The notes below the pieces were generated by a model. The model did no database searches. It was not told the origin of the DNA and saw only the letters and a program-made list of their open reading frames with translations. A DNA stretch of 64,000 nucleotides from Caenorhabditis remanei. Lineage: Eukaryota; Nematoda; Chromadorea; Rhabditida; Rhabditidae. Position 1 is the first letter of the stretch. The number at the start of each line of letters is the position of its first letter. The position numbers were made by a program, and so were the translations under genes. This document shows positions 50,001 through 61,400 of this stretch, piece by piece. The stretch covers positions 18,040,587 to 18,104,586 of the forward strand of contig NC_071333.1 of the NCBI RefSeq assembly GCF_010183535.1, given 5' to 3'.

Positions 50001-50305
50001 ATATTTGATAGTAGAACTTACAAAACTTTTAAGCTAGCCAGCCCTCGAAGATCTTCGGCGCCTATCTTGGTTATCTCATTTTCTTGCAATTCTCTGAAAT
50101 TTGTACAATCAAATCTTTTCAATTTGAACTCAGCCATATTTAAATAATGCAAAACTAACAGTCTAACAGTGTCATTTGGGATTCCTAGTGGAACATCTGT
50201 GAGCCCTTGTCCAATACAAGAAACCGATCTGTCGATGCAGAGACATTCCGTCGGACAAGTTGCACTTTCAGGTATCAGCAGAATGAATATAAAGCAAATC
50301 AGCAT
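44032..50305 (-). CDS. slt-1: Slit guidance ligand
   Basis: Many short exons encode the complete Slit layout. A signal peptide ([17 protein letters not shown]) leads into LRR block 1 ([41 protein letters not shown] near 49400). Block 2 begins [20 protein letters not shown] (about 49150), block 3 [14 protein letters not shown] (about 48230), and block 4 [20 protein letters not shown] (about 47400). A run of EGF repeats follows (45700-46680: [40 protein letters not shown]), then a laminin-G domain (about 44600-45700), another EGF ([11 protein letters not shown]) and a C-terminal cystine knot ([42 protein letters not shown]). Slit is secreted and repels axons through SAX-3/Robo. The first in-frame ATG is at 50305; an upstream 5' exon cannot be excluded. 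The laminin-G intron carries a mobile element. Confidence 0.93.
44712..45207. mobile_element. MITE-like inverted-repeat element in the slt-1 laminin-G intron
   Basis: The left arm (about 44725-44835: gggaaggtctcg, gtgatctataccattg, aaacgctgatttcgaatatatatt) returns inverted on the right (aatatatatttgaaatcagcgttt, ccaatgatataggtcac, cgaccttcccta, about 45095-45190). The inverted match is over 100 bp per arm with scattered changes. The spacer is about 250 bp and non-coding. The right end lies only a few bases from the splice donor at 45211. Confidence 0.8.
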
Positions 50306-52337
50306 ACCGACATCCACAAATTCTCGTTAGCCTTTGAAAAATTAGTGATGTTCTGCAAAACGAAATGAAAAGTTTGGACAAGTGGCGGTGGTCCTCTAAT
50401 GTTTTATGAGATGTTTGTCTTGTCCCTCGCTGGTCCATTAACACAACCTCGTGGACACAATTTATGTGGAATGCGGTGGTTGTGAAAAAGGTTGGAGATA
50501 GGCAGACCCCGGGCACCACCGCCGAGGAAAACTTTCTGGAGTGAAAAAGACGGAAAAGAAAACGGAAAACGAAAAGAGAGTGTTGTTAGTGTGATAATGA
50601 GACATTGGGATAGAAGTCCCACTTTCGTGCATCTTCCACACACCACTTAAACCAACACAAATGACAGATAAAAGAAGAGTTGTAGACTTGTGTGTCGGAA
50701 GAGAATGGGAAAGGGGGGAGTGACATTGAACACAATGATGATAAAGAGATTCTGTTCTCGTGTCGCTTCGGAGCAAAACAATGAGATGGATGAGATAGCT
50801 ATACTGATGGGTGTATATACTAACTAATACCATGTGCACTTCTTTATTATTCAACGGGAATGATAAAGTAGATTGAGGGGGAAACGGAAGGGAATTCACA
50901 CATTAATTATTTGTCTTTATTCTTAAATAAGATCGTTGTTTAGACTAATTTATGAGAACGGAAGAAGGGGAAAATTGAAGTGAGGGAAACTCATAGGAGA
51001 TGTGATGGGTTTTATAAACAGCTTATTAACAAACTAGTCAAACTGCAGTCCGGCCCGGTGCAAAAAAATGTACTTATTTTTTACCACATTTTTTGAATTT
51101 TCAAAGGTTTTACATTTAAAAAAACCTATGTTTTGATGCAAAACTAGCTTTCGATCGATTTCTGAAGTATAGTCAAGAATTCGACATTTTTGCAAAACAT
51201 TTCAAAAAGTTTCAAAATTTTGTTCAAACTTTAGTTCAATTTTTTTTTTGAATTTTGAACCCCGGCCCGGCTCGTGACTAATTTGCTTTTTATAAAACTT
51301 TCCATTCGTAGGAGCCGACAAAAAATAATAGCAAGACCAAGAAAACGCTCTCTGAACTTGACAGGAAGAACAGAGCAATTTTTTTTCTAAACTTGGAAAA
51401 AAGAATAAGTAAACATGGCAGAAAAATCCTAAAAGCAAGAGAACACACAATTTTGCCAAAAATCAAACAAAAAAGGCGCTGCTTCGTTTGTTATTTTTCC
51501 CTATAAAACTTCTCAAGTTACATTTACACATTTTCATTTATTAGACACATCTTTTGTTACCAGCATTGCCAGAGACGTGAAAACAAAACAAAAGTCAATT
51601 ATTCTTGTTCGGAGAAAAATGGTTTTCTGACAAGTTTGGCGGAGATTAGCATATTTATCAAAGTCGGCGTTTAACCATATGTGTAGTGTACATTTCTGAA
51701 TTGAGGGAAGTTGTTCTCAAAACTAAAAACTTGGATGACAGTGAAACAATATAAAACACTATAAAATGAAAACGTTTTGTTACAAAACTAAAGTTTTCAA
51801 AACGCTACTACCCCCCACATGGCCTCAATGAGTGCAATCCTCTGTTTACTGTACGCCTGTGTTCATTCATCCGAGAACACTAAACGATTCTCACTGTACA
51901 TAACCTATTCCGCGTAAGTTTCGATAATGGCCCCTAGTGAGAAGTGTGTCTGTGGGGGGAATCCATTATGTGCCTATTGCGGATGCCTGTGCTAAACTGT
52001 CATGTACATTTGACGGTAAATACTGGTTAATCCTCGGATCGGTTTTGTTGAATAGACGTCCTTGTAACATATTGAATGGTTATATGATATAACATAATAA
52101 ACTTGAATTGAATACTTTATGATGGCTATCACAATTTTAATATTTCACAAGGTCAAACTAATATGTTTGTAGATTTTTCTAGAAATTTTTAAGCGTCATG
52201 TCTTATTTTTTGTAATCATGGTCTGGCAGTATTTTCACTTGAAGCAAATCAGTTTGGCGTGAAAGCATTCGGATGTGTTGAAAGAGCATTGCATCTAAGA
52301 CGGTCTAGTTTTCGGAGCACCTAAATAATAATAAAAA
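50306..52337. other. slt-1 upstream region
   Basis: About 2 kb between the 5' end of slt-1 and the 3' end of the mucin-like gene, both on the minus strand. It contains ggcccgg words at about 51053 and 51262 flanking AT-rich DNA, probably the same dispersed repeat type as near 7100. No exon or RNA gene was recognised. Confidence 0.5.
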
Positions 52338-54498
52338 TTAGAAAAGTGTCTGTTCATTCTGTAATAAGCCGAAACTCACTTTTTCTATCATTCCCCTCTT
52401 TTTCAGGTAAAACAAGCCTACAAGGCAAAACAATCCAAGTGCGCAGATTGCGGCAATCAGAATTTCACGCGTTTTCTCATCCTCGTTCATTTTCCTTCTG
52501 TCTATCGTTATTTTCTCAACGGGCTGTAAGAATATAGTTTTTTTTAACTATTAAACCACAAACTGTAATTTGTTCTCACCTCATACTCAAAATACCTATA
52601 CAAGTCATGGGTACCAACTTCATGTAGCGCGTTCTCCAATTCGTATCCTCCATTGTTCAATTCTCTGTCGAATTGTAATGCAAAGGTGACCACGGTTATA
52701 TTCAGTGTCTTTGTTATGTTCTCAACCTGCCAAAAAAAATTGTGAGCGTGCATGATAAGAAAAATTGAAGAACCATACTTTGATCGGTATACCCAACGCG
52801 TCATCCACATTTTCTTGTTGCAATAAATCTTCTCCTATTGCAGTAATGTTTGCCGAACGTTTCCTTCGTTTCTTCAATTCTGTCGAAACATCTCGAACCA
52901 GTCTTCTCAAATTTTTCGTCAACTTCCTAGTGAATTGAGTGTCATTTGTACTGACACTTTCCGGAATTTTGAGTTTCAGTATCAAATAATGCGCTTCTGT
53001 TCTGAAATTTGTTATGATGTATAAAAACAACAAAAAATTAGTTTTTTTCAAAACAAAATCCAATTCACTTACGTAGGCGCACTTGTTGGTGGAAGGAACG
53101 ATGGTTCTGGAAATCCGTCTTCGGAGTGTCCAAGTTCCGGTGAAGTACTACTGACCAAGGGACTGGCTGTGGTACCAGGTGTAGCTTCTAGTAAGAATAA
53201 ACGTAGTTATGTGTTACAAATGTTAAAAGTTTGAAAAAACCTTGGTTAATATTCAAATCGTTTGGCAGCGGTACACCATCCTCAACTGGTGTGGTTGTAG
53301 CAAAATCAACATTCCCTAATGAGACAGTTATACCAATTTCAGACGATTCGGTTGTGGTTTCTGTAAGAAAAACTATAAATAGTGCTAATTTTCACTATTA
53401 CTCACCCGATCTCACTTCTTCTGTACTAAACCAGTGTCCAATAACAAACTCATCTGGAACAAATCAACATTATACTAATACCAAGATATGGAAAATAACA
53501 AACCTGTAGAAAGTTGTGAGGGCACTGGGTATGTCTCTGTTGTCACTGTAGAATCGGGGAAGGGTTCAGTAGTGCTCACACTACTGTCTATAGAGCTTTC
53601 CGTGCTGGTTAGACTACTTTCTGTAGTACTTTTTGAAGTTTCCACAGATTCCTGGGTAGTGGTATCACCATTTGCTGTAGGTTTTGTTGTTGACCCCAAA
53701 TTGCTGGTGGAACTTTCCATTGGTTCACCGGAAGTTGTTGGTAGAGGATTATCAGTCGAGGGGAAGTAATCAATTAGGAGTGTTGTTCCTCCATCAGTTG
53801 TGGATTCAATTGTTTCCTCGGTGGTGTAAACCATTTCAGTAGTGGTTTCAGTAACAATGACTTCGTTGGTTGTTGCTTCGCTAGTTGTTTCAGTTGTAGC
53901 CATGTTAGGGTCAATAGTAGAGGAATCGGAAGACCCCTCGATAGTTGTTGTTTCAATTCCAAACGTGGACACATCAGGTTCTTCACTAGTCGGAAGAGTA
54001 CTTGAAACAATGCCTGTTGACTCTGTTGTTTCTGTTTCTGGATTAGTACTCAAGCCTTCAGTGGTTAATAAAGTGGTCTCCGTTGTGTCTACAGGGACTA
54101 CTGTAGATGATTCCGTGACCAGATTAGTCACCGGAAGATCTGTGACGGGATTAGTAGGAATTGTTGTTAAGATTTCCATTGTTGGTGAGACGGGGACAGA
54201 TGTCGTTTCCGTAATAAGATCGTTGTCTGTCGACGGCAGATTTTTGGTGGTGGCTGCTGGTGGAGCTGTGATTCCAACAGTTGGAAAAGTTACTAGATGA
54301 TAACCAGTGGATGTCTCCGGAATGTTAGTGATGTTAAAATCGATTGTGTTCCCTTTGCAATCGGTTGCCAATTTAGTATAATTCAAATGTGCTGGATCGG
54401 GGAACACCAGAGGGGCAATGGTAGAGTTATCTGTATTGAAAAATTTTTGCACAAAAACTGTCAGAGATGCAGAGATGCTAAAGAAACGAAGAATTCAT
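52338..54498 (-). CDS. Mucin-like single-pass membrane protein with a broken start region
   Basis: Exons 53504..54498, 53406..53453, 53241..53360, 53073..53187, 52779..53001, 52580..52726 and 52338..52523 are joined by consistent phases. The long first exon is about 300 residues of Thr/Ser/Glu-rich mucin-type repeats (TTETTSEATTNEVIVTETTT). A folded region follows (HYLILKLKIPESVSTNDTQF; a basic KKRRKRSAN site; NITVVTFALQFDRELNNGGY), possibly SEA-like with a furin-type cleavage site. Then one membrane helix (ILIAAICALGLFCLVGLFYL) and a short tail. The only plausible start, the ATG at 54498 (MNSSFL), is followed in frame by TAG; a +1 shift continues into ISASLTVFVQKFF, completing a signal peptide. 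With one base less, the exon lengths total 1833, a multiple of three. No family was recognised. It starts 85 bp after the upstream gene stops. Confidence 0.7.
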
Positions 54499-54583
54499 GC
54501 GTGTATCACAAAATTCACAATCTATATAATATACACAACAACGACTTTTATATCATTTTTTTTTTTGAAAAAAAAACCTTTAA

Positions 54584-57299
54584 TTAACTTGGTTTTTTCA
54601 TATTACTCCCAATATTCGTGGAATTTGACTTCAACTTTTCAGGTGTCACAAGAGTACTATTACTCTTCCCATCTTCATCTTCCTCTACCCGATGCTTGTA
54701 TACAATCTTCGTCGTGACTTTTCGTCGGATGTTAATGAGTCTTGTCACAGTTGTGCCGTTTGGATAAGTGAATGTTTCCGTTTTGGTGTCGCCGTCGTTG
54801 TCGACGTTGTTTTCCTCACTTTCCCACTCTCGATACATTTTCTCCTTTCTTCTTTTCGCCTTGGCTCGTTCTTTCTCGCTCATCCCTTTTTCCTCTTCTT
54901 CTTCGTAGTCTTCCTCTTCTTCCTTTTCTTTTTTCGGAAGTTTAGTCGTAGTAGTAATTGGAGCAGCGGTGGTCGTGACAGTGGTTGTTGTAGGAGTCGT
55001 CATAGTAGTAGTGGTGCTCGGTGCAGTGGTGGTAGTGACAGTAGTAGTGGTGGGAGTGGTACTAGTCGTAGTTGTAGGAGTACTATTACTCTTCGGTGGT
55101 GCAATATCAGCAGCAAATTTCATAAGATCAGGTGGGAGAGATATTGGAAGTTTAGGCGGTCCAGGAGCTGGAGCTGGTATGGGTGGTGGTAACAAAACCA
55201 TTGGTGGTGGTGGAGGTATATTTGAACCTGGTGCAGAGATAACAACAGGTGCAATAATCACTGGTGGTAGAAGTGGAGGTGGTAGAAGGGGAGGTGGTGG
55301 AGGTGCATGCATGTATCGAGATCTGGTACCTGAGTATGGCCCGATGTTTTCGAATCGATCTTCTGGCAGAGCAAATCCGGGGAGAAAAGTGAAAGCCATT
55401 GGGTTGGACAGTTTTGTCACCTGTAACAGTAGAATTATTTAAAAAGTTCAATTTTCTTGACTCACTTCAAAGCGGACATCTCCTGACTCAATAACCAAGC
55501 CAGGAACCCCGCCAGTTATTCGAATTTCCTGATGTTCAGTTGTCAAACCAACCTGAAGTGAAGTTTGAGTATTTTGGATAAATGAGACCTGATAACATGA
55601 TTCTATAAACAAAAATATTTTCTGTAACTCACATTTTGGATGTTTGTCTTCATTAGTGTCTCGGAACCAGTAGCGTCTGCATGCAGCATTCCATCATTAT
55701 TCAATTTCAATGTTAATAGCAAAGAGTTGACGGTGATTCCAGTTTCATATATAGGAACACCACTAATGAAGATTGGGCCGTCACCGCGGTCGACTTGGGT
55801 TCTGGAACAAAAATAAGTTAGTAAAGAGACAGAAAAGAAAAATGTGGAGATGGTTACTTTGAGAAATATTTTGAGTTCACTACGGCATCGACGGGTGAGA
55901 TTGCCACGTGAAAGTCACTGGAGCCACCGATAAGGTTTATCAATCCATTTCCAAAGTTTACCTGAAAAAAGGAAAAGGAGTGATGTGGAAAAAAAGTTTT
56001 AAAAAGTTGAAGTAACTCACTTGCAATGTTCCCGGAGACTTCGTGTCAAGACAATAACTATATTGGTCGTTGTAGACTAATATTTTCTTAAACTCCGGAT
56101 CTATTTGAACAACATTCGGCCCATACTTGATAAGAAGTTCAGCACCCACATAACGAACAGATGTCAAGTGGACTGGGGCAACAACTAAAAATTATAGACA
56201 ATTTAATTTTGAAAATGCGATTCACAAACTTGTCAGCTCTACTGCGGTCTCTCCAGTGGCCTCATTCTCACTTTGTCGAAGAGTGATAGTTTTCTCGACC
56301 GGCTTTACCCATGTTTCACTTTTCACGTAAATTCTTCGTCCATTTATTCCCTTAATAATGGTTTTAACGCTTTATTACCAAAAATTAATTGTACCTGAAA
56401 TTCTATCCCTTCTTCTGTCAGTGTCATGTTCGCATTGTCATACAAAGAGAATGTCAGATCACTATGACCATCGGATGTTCTATTCGTTGTCATAAACAGC
56501 TACAAAAATTTTTAAAAAACCAATATTTCAACATTGAGATTTCATACCAAACTCTCTAGAGAGTTCCCAAAAAGAAGTTCGCACTGCGCGATGTCTATAT
56601 GGAAAAATTGTGAGTTGAACGAGGCATTGACAAATGAGTCGTAGGCATCAAACTGCATTTTTGAACTTGCACTCCAGAATGTTCCATTCACATTTCTGAA
56701 ATGTGATTTTTGATGTTACAGAAACTACGAAAAAAGTTGTGTCTGTCTAGTAGGAAATGTTTCACCTGTCAGTCATCACTATATTAATTCAGAAATCTCA
56801 TACTTGCCAAAGCCTGGATACTTGGCACCAAAATAGGCATTTTAATTTTTTTCGAACTTCTTTCGCGATAAAGTGGAATTTTTGGCTATTATTCAGAATT
56901 AGAAGAAATTGTGAAAAATTATCAAAAATTATCACATCTTCGATGAAAAGTTGAAAAAAATGGCAAAAAAGATAATTAATGTTTCGAAGCCGGGCAGGGC
57001 CGGTATGAGAAATCTACAAGTTATTAAAATATATTATAAATATAATCTTAACTCACTTCTCCAAAAGTTGTATCCTTGAATCCATAGATGCCACATTGAT
57101 AAACCTGTCCATGTTCACCTTCGAGTCAATCGAATGAATCTGAACATGAGAAATCGGGAAGATGACTAACGACGCAACAGAAAAAAAAACTCACCCTGAT
57201 ATGTTGAGATGGGATGGTTTGCCGTTTGAATCGTCTAGATATCTTTGAATCCACTACTAATAGAAATAAGAAGAGTGACATGATAACATGCCTTCTCAT
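54584..57299 (-). CDS. Unrecognised secreted protein with beta-rich, Pro-rich, Thr-rich and charged segments
   Basis: Ten exons (57195..57299, 57057..57139, 56548..56695, 56395..56499, 56230..56350, 56021..56184, 55858..55961, 55633..55801, 55466..55552, 54584..55420) close in frame to 640 residues. A signal peptide (MSLFLFLLVVDSKISRR) and a basic site (RRFKRQ) lead into about 330 residues of beta-strand-like sequence with almost no Cys (KSETWVKPVEKTITLRQSEN, LTSVRYVGAELLIKYGPNVV, HVAISPVDAVVNSKYFSKTQ). Next come a proline-rich stretch (APPPPPLLPPPLLPP, IPPPPPMVLLPPPIPAPAP), a Thr-rich mucin tract, an Asp/Glu then Lys/Arg segment (KKEKEEEEDYEEEEEKG) and a charged tail ending GSNMKKPS. I do not recognise the beta region; short tracts recall sarcoglycan-type repeats, but weakly. 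The start follows a gtttcag acceptor. Possible operon partner of the mucin-like gene downstream. Confidence 0.75.
54950..55085. repeat. Thr-codon repeat tract
   Basis: An imperfect trinucleotide array (agt/ggt/cgt on the plus strand) reads as ACN Thr codons on the minus strand, interspersed with Pro, Val and Ala. It lies in the last exon of the 54584-57299 gene and is a likely length-variable site. Confidence 0.65.
56789..57015. mobile_element. Short MITE-like inverted-repeat element in an intron
   Basis: The left end agaaatctcatac (56791) is exactly inverted at the right end gtatgagaaatct (57003-57015). The arms extend with lower identity through gcc-rich words and a gcattttaatttttt / aaaaaaatggc stretch. 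The element is about 227 bp, AT-rich and non-coding, and sits in the intron 56696-57056 of the Pro/Thr-rich secreted protein gene. Confidence 0.65.
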
Positions 57300-58475
57300 C
57301 TTGAGCGAGTAACTACCTGAAACGCAACAAATGCTACACTTGGCTATACGAAGTGATATGAAAAAGAGAAAAGCATAAGTTTTTACGGATGCATGCGTGT
57401 GCATGTCTCTGATATGAAAAAGGGGGAAGGTATAGACAAAACGTACAATTAAACACAACATAGAAACCATGGAAACGACGCCATGGCGGCATTATGTTTG
57501 AGAAATAATTTGCTTTCCCTCTCCCGTGCACAACTCTCTCTCGATCCCCGTCTCCCCCACTGCTAACTATACTAAATGTGTTGAGGCACTCGGCTTATGA
57601 AAATAATTTCCCCGTGAAAAGAGAATAGGGGTGATACGAAGATGAAAGTAAGATTGTGTTCATTTTTCTTTTTTGATAAGATCTAAAGGAACGCAACACA
57701 AAAAAAAAGTACTGATTGGACAAAGAAAAATGGTGTAAGACTGGACAGAAAAAATTTCGCGTGACGATCCCTTTTATCTTTTTGTTCCGTTGACAAGGAA
57801 GTTGAAAAAGTTGTCGAAGAATTTTTTTGTACTTATTCGGCAAAGTTTTGGTCAGTTATTGACCTAACAGTCACAAAAAACAAGGGGATTGAAAATCTAT
57901 TAATAGAAGACATAACAAATGTAAAAACGTTAAAAACCTTAAATATAAAACTGATTTGAACCAAATTTATAAAAAGTGTGAAAACAGTCAAAATAGGTAG
58001 GCAGCACATTTAACATTATCCATAGAAACTTTTATTATAAAGCAATTACATTTCTGGTTGGCCAACCTGTTGTCATTACCGTAAAATATAACACGCGACT
58101 ATTCAATTCCGAACATAGTTAGTTGTTATTACTTTTTGATGTTATTTTTCCTATTTCTGACTTTTTTTGACTTTTTGTTTTTCTTCATTAAGCTTACTGA
58201 GCCCACAAATATTTTAGGTTTAGAATATTTTATTTCAGAAGAAATAGAAAAACAACAATTTAACAATTCTATACGTTAAAAATAAGTTTAATGAAATCAT
58301 CGGAATGTTTTTTTTTAATTTGGCTGCGTTTCGATTCTCCATATTTGAATTGAATTGACTTGATTTCAAAATAACCCGTATGTTTAGATGAAAATTGGAT
58401 AGGAACAAATGAATGAGCAAAGGTGAGGGGGGGGGGACAAAGTCAGGGCCCCGGAAATGAAAAATAATAATGAGC
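57300..58475. other. Intergenic region between syg-2 and the Pro/Thr-rich gene
   Basis: This contains the trans-splice-like acceptor at 57318-57325 for the downstream gene, a G-run (about 58431-58438) and AT-rich DNA forming the syg-2 3' flank. No exon or RNA gene was recognised. Confidence 0.5.
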
Positions 58476-61400
58476 CTAAACAAGATCGCCGTCGAGTTGT
58501 GCGTAATTGATTGGACCCGCTCGCACTCCCATATTAGGGTTGATGAAAGTTGAGAGATGGTGTTGAGGACTAGCGTTATTATTGGATTGTCGCTGTAGTG
58601 AGTTCCAGTTGGAGTGGTAGCTGGGTTGAGGTGGTTCCTGGAAAATATATTTTTATAATTATAATGTTCACTAAATATTACCGGATAAGGAACATTGGCA
58701 TATGTTATATTCCTAGGGTGGGAACCTTGAGAGCTCCCCATGTAACTTCTTGCTGGAAAAAGAAAAACAATTTTTATTTCGACTAAAAAGTTTGATTATA
58801 TTTCTTACTCTGATAATCATACTCCAGTAAACCAGTACTCTCATACAACATCGGTTCGATTGGTTGCATATATCCATTTGGTGAGACTTCCTACAAAAAA
58901 CGGATATAGAAACTATAATTCAAAAAGATTTGTGATTTCCGAACACTTACAATCATTGTCCTCACTGAATGTTCGTCTTCACTCATATCCGGTCTATCGT
59001 CAATGTCGTGTCTGGTCATTCCATCGTGATGCATCGTTCCGTACATTTGAACTTGCCGCACGTCGCCGCCGTTAATTGCTGTTCTCGCCATTTCAGTTTT
59101 TTCTGAACGAGAAATGTCATAAAGTTTTTTTTTAATTTTCTTCTGACCAAAACTTCTTTGTTCAGTTCAAAATCTCATTCTTCCTTCCTTAATAACCAAC
59201 AAACCTCTCAATTTCCTTTTCTTGTTTCTATTGCAACCAAAACAGCAGGCAATAGCCAGCGCCAAGAGAATCGAGACAAAACCAATGAGCAGAATTGGAA
59301 TGTAACGTGTTATTTTGAGTTCTCTGTTTTGAACCATTGCGATATTCACTCCATCTTCATTCAAAGTAGCGAAAATGACAGGTGACGTCCAACTAGACGC
59401 GAAACCTCTTGCGTTGATAGACCGGATTTGGAAGTAGTAGGTATTGGCAGTTGCCAAGCCGGAAAGTCGTAGGTTCTGAAGTGGAAATGGATATTTGAAA
59501 TGACTTGGGACTTGGGACGTACCGTATGAGTAGTATTGACAAGATGAATAAGATCATCATTTTGTTTTTTATACTTGATTTCGAAAATCTGGTCGGATCC
59601 ACCGTCAAATCTTGGTTCCCATGCAACGGAAATAGTATTCAATGTGGAATTTGTCATTGTTAGGTTGAATGGTTCCTCGGGGCTGGTTGGTGGAATAATT
59701 GGGATAGATAAGGAATCGGTTCCAAAACTATTTCTAGCAATACACTTCACTGTTTTGGTATAATCATCCGGAACAATGTTTTTGATCCAAAGAGTGCTCT
59801 GTAAAAGTTATTTCTAGTTTTTTTAAATAAACCTGAGAATGTTCGATACCTCATAAGTGGAATAATCGATCTGTGTATTAACAATTGAGTACTTTGAACT
59901 ATTCTTCTTGATCAATTGTTCATCTTTCTCCCAAACGAACTCCACAACCGGAACTGCGTAAACTTTGCATCTAGCCTTTGCAATTCCTCCGAGAATGCCA
60001 GCGGTTTTGGCATATCTTGCAACAGGAAGCACCCGTGGCGCAGAGTTTACCAAGAGGAATGTTTTCCCTTCCGCAGGAACACCAATTCCGTTATCCGCTT
60101 TGCAGGTGTACTCTCCAGATTGTTGTTCGGTGGCGTTAAGGCGGAGAATGGATTTTTTGCTTCCTCTGAAAAGAATATTTTAAATGGTGAAAATTGAAAA
60201 TTGAATGAAAAATTTCTAACCTGTTAATCGCCGGTAAAATATTTCCATTCTTATACCAATTTATCATATTCGGCCTGCTCGGTTCTCCATCAGCTTCACA
60301 TTCCAAAAGTACCGTATCACCGGTAGCGGCAATGACCGGTGTGGAAATGCTAGTTATCTGAAAAGCCATTAATTACCCATCTTTCCTATACAGATGTCTC
60401 TATGATGCACCCTATTATTATCTCAACTATGAAAAAATTTGGGCAGCTGGTGGTTTTCACATTTCATAACAGAAAAAATTGTATTCCAACCACGGCTAGG
60501 CAAATAATTTGTTTGATTATTTAAATTATTTGAAATTTTTTTCTGACAAGTAGTTTGACCAAATATTATTCAATCAAATAAACTGTTTAGAAAATAATTT
60601 CAAACATTATTTGGTAAAACAACTTATTTGACCTCTCAAACAATGTTTAGCCCTGATTCCAACTCACAGATTCCTAGATCATATAAAAAATCAAATGTTC
60701 AGAAAAGTTGACCCCTTCATTCCTGCCAGTCATAGTAATTTTTGATATAGTGGTTCTGGACAACAGTTGGTGTCACATTCTGTCAAAGGTCACCCCCACA
60801 CACACCTCGAGTAATGGACCCGCGTGAACTTGATTTACGACACCTTCTGCGAGAAGAAGGTGGCCGCAAAGACACTGACACTTTTTATTAAGTGGATTCA
60901 AAAAATCTAGAGTTCGAAAAAATCGGTACTAGATTATGCTTACCCTCGCACTGTATTCCACTGCCAGCTTGATAGTGATATTTGTGCTTCCCACATTGTT
61001 AGTTGCAGTCAAGGTGTATACTCCAGCATCTGTACTCAACAGTTGCTTTCCAGAAAGCACAGCTCCTCTCGCAAAAACTCGTCCGATTGTGTGATCAAAT
61101 GGTATTCCATTTTTTCTCCACTGCCACAACGAGACAGCTGGGTTACCACGGACAGTCAGGTTTTCTTTGAATGAATCTCCTTCTGCCATAACCACAGTGA
61201 CTGGGTCGTTGACAAGCATTTTTGGTGGAACTGAAGATATTTTACATGGAATTTGAAACAAATATTAAATATGATCAAACTTACACATAACATTTAGTGG
61301 GAAGGATGTATTCACTGAGTGTTTCCATTCCGGGTGGTTTGCAATGCAATGAACAATTGTTCCATCGTAGTCCTCAGTTGGAACAAATGACAACACATTT

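Noticed and set aside
51047..51285. GC-rich ggcccgg words upstream of slt-1 as a MITE
   Set aside because: The words are near-palindromic and in direct orientation; no extended inverted arms were found, so at most a degraded dispersed repeat.
54692..55442. Sense-strand Gly/Ser/Val-rich frames opposite the Pro/Thr-rich exon
   Set aside because: These mirror the Thr/Pro codons of the minus-strand gene, which has spliced upstream exons in phase.
60400..60660. Possible inverted-repeat element in the syg-2 intron between Ig domains
   Set aside because: ggctaggcaaataa and ttatttgacctct...gtttagccc look partly inverted, but the AT-rich match is too loose to call an element.
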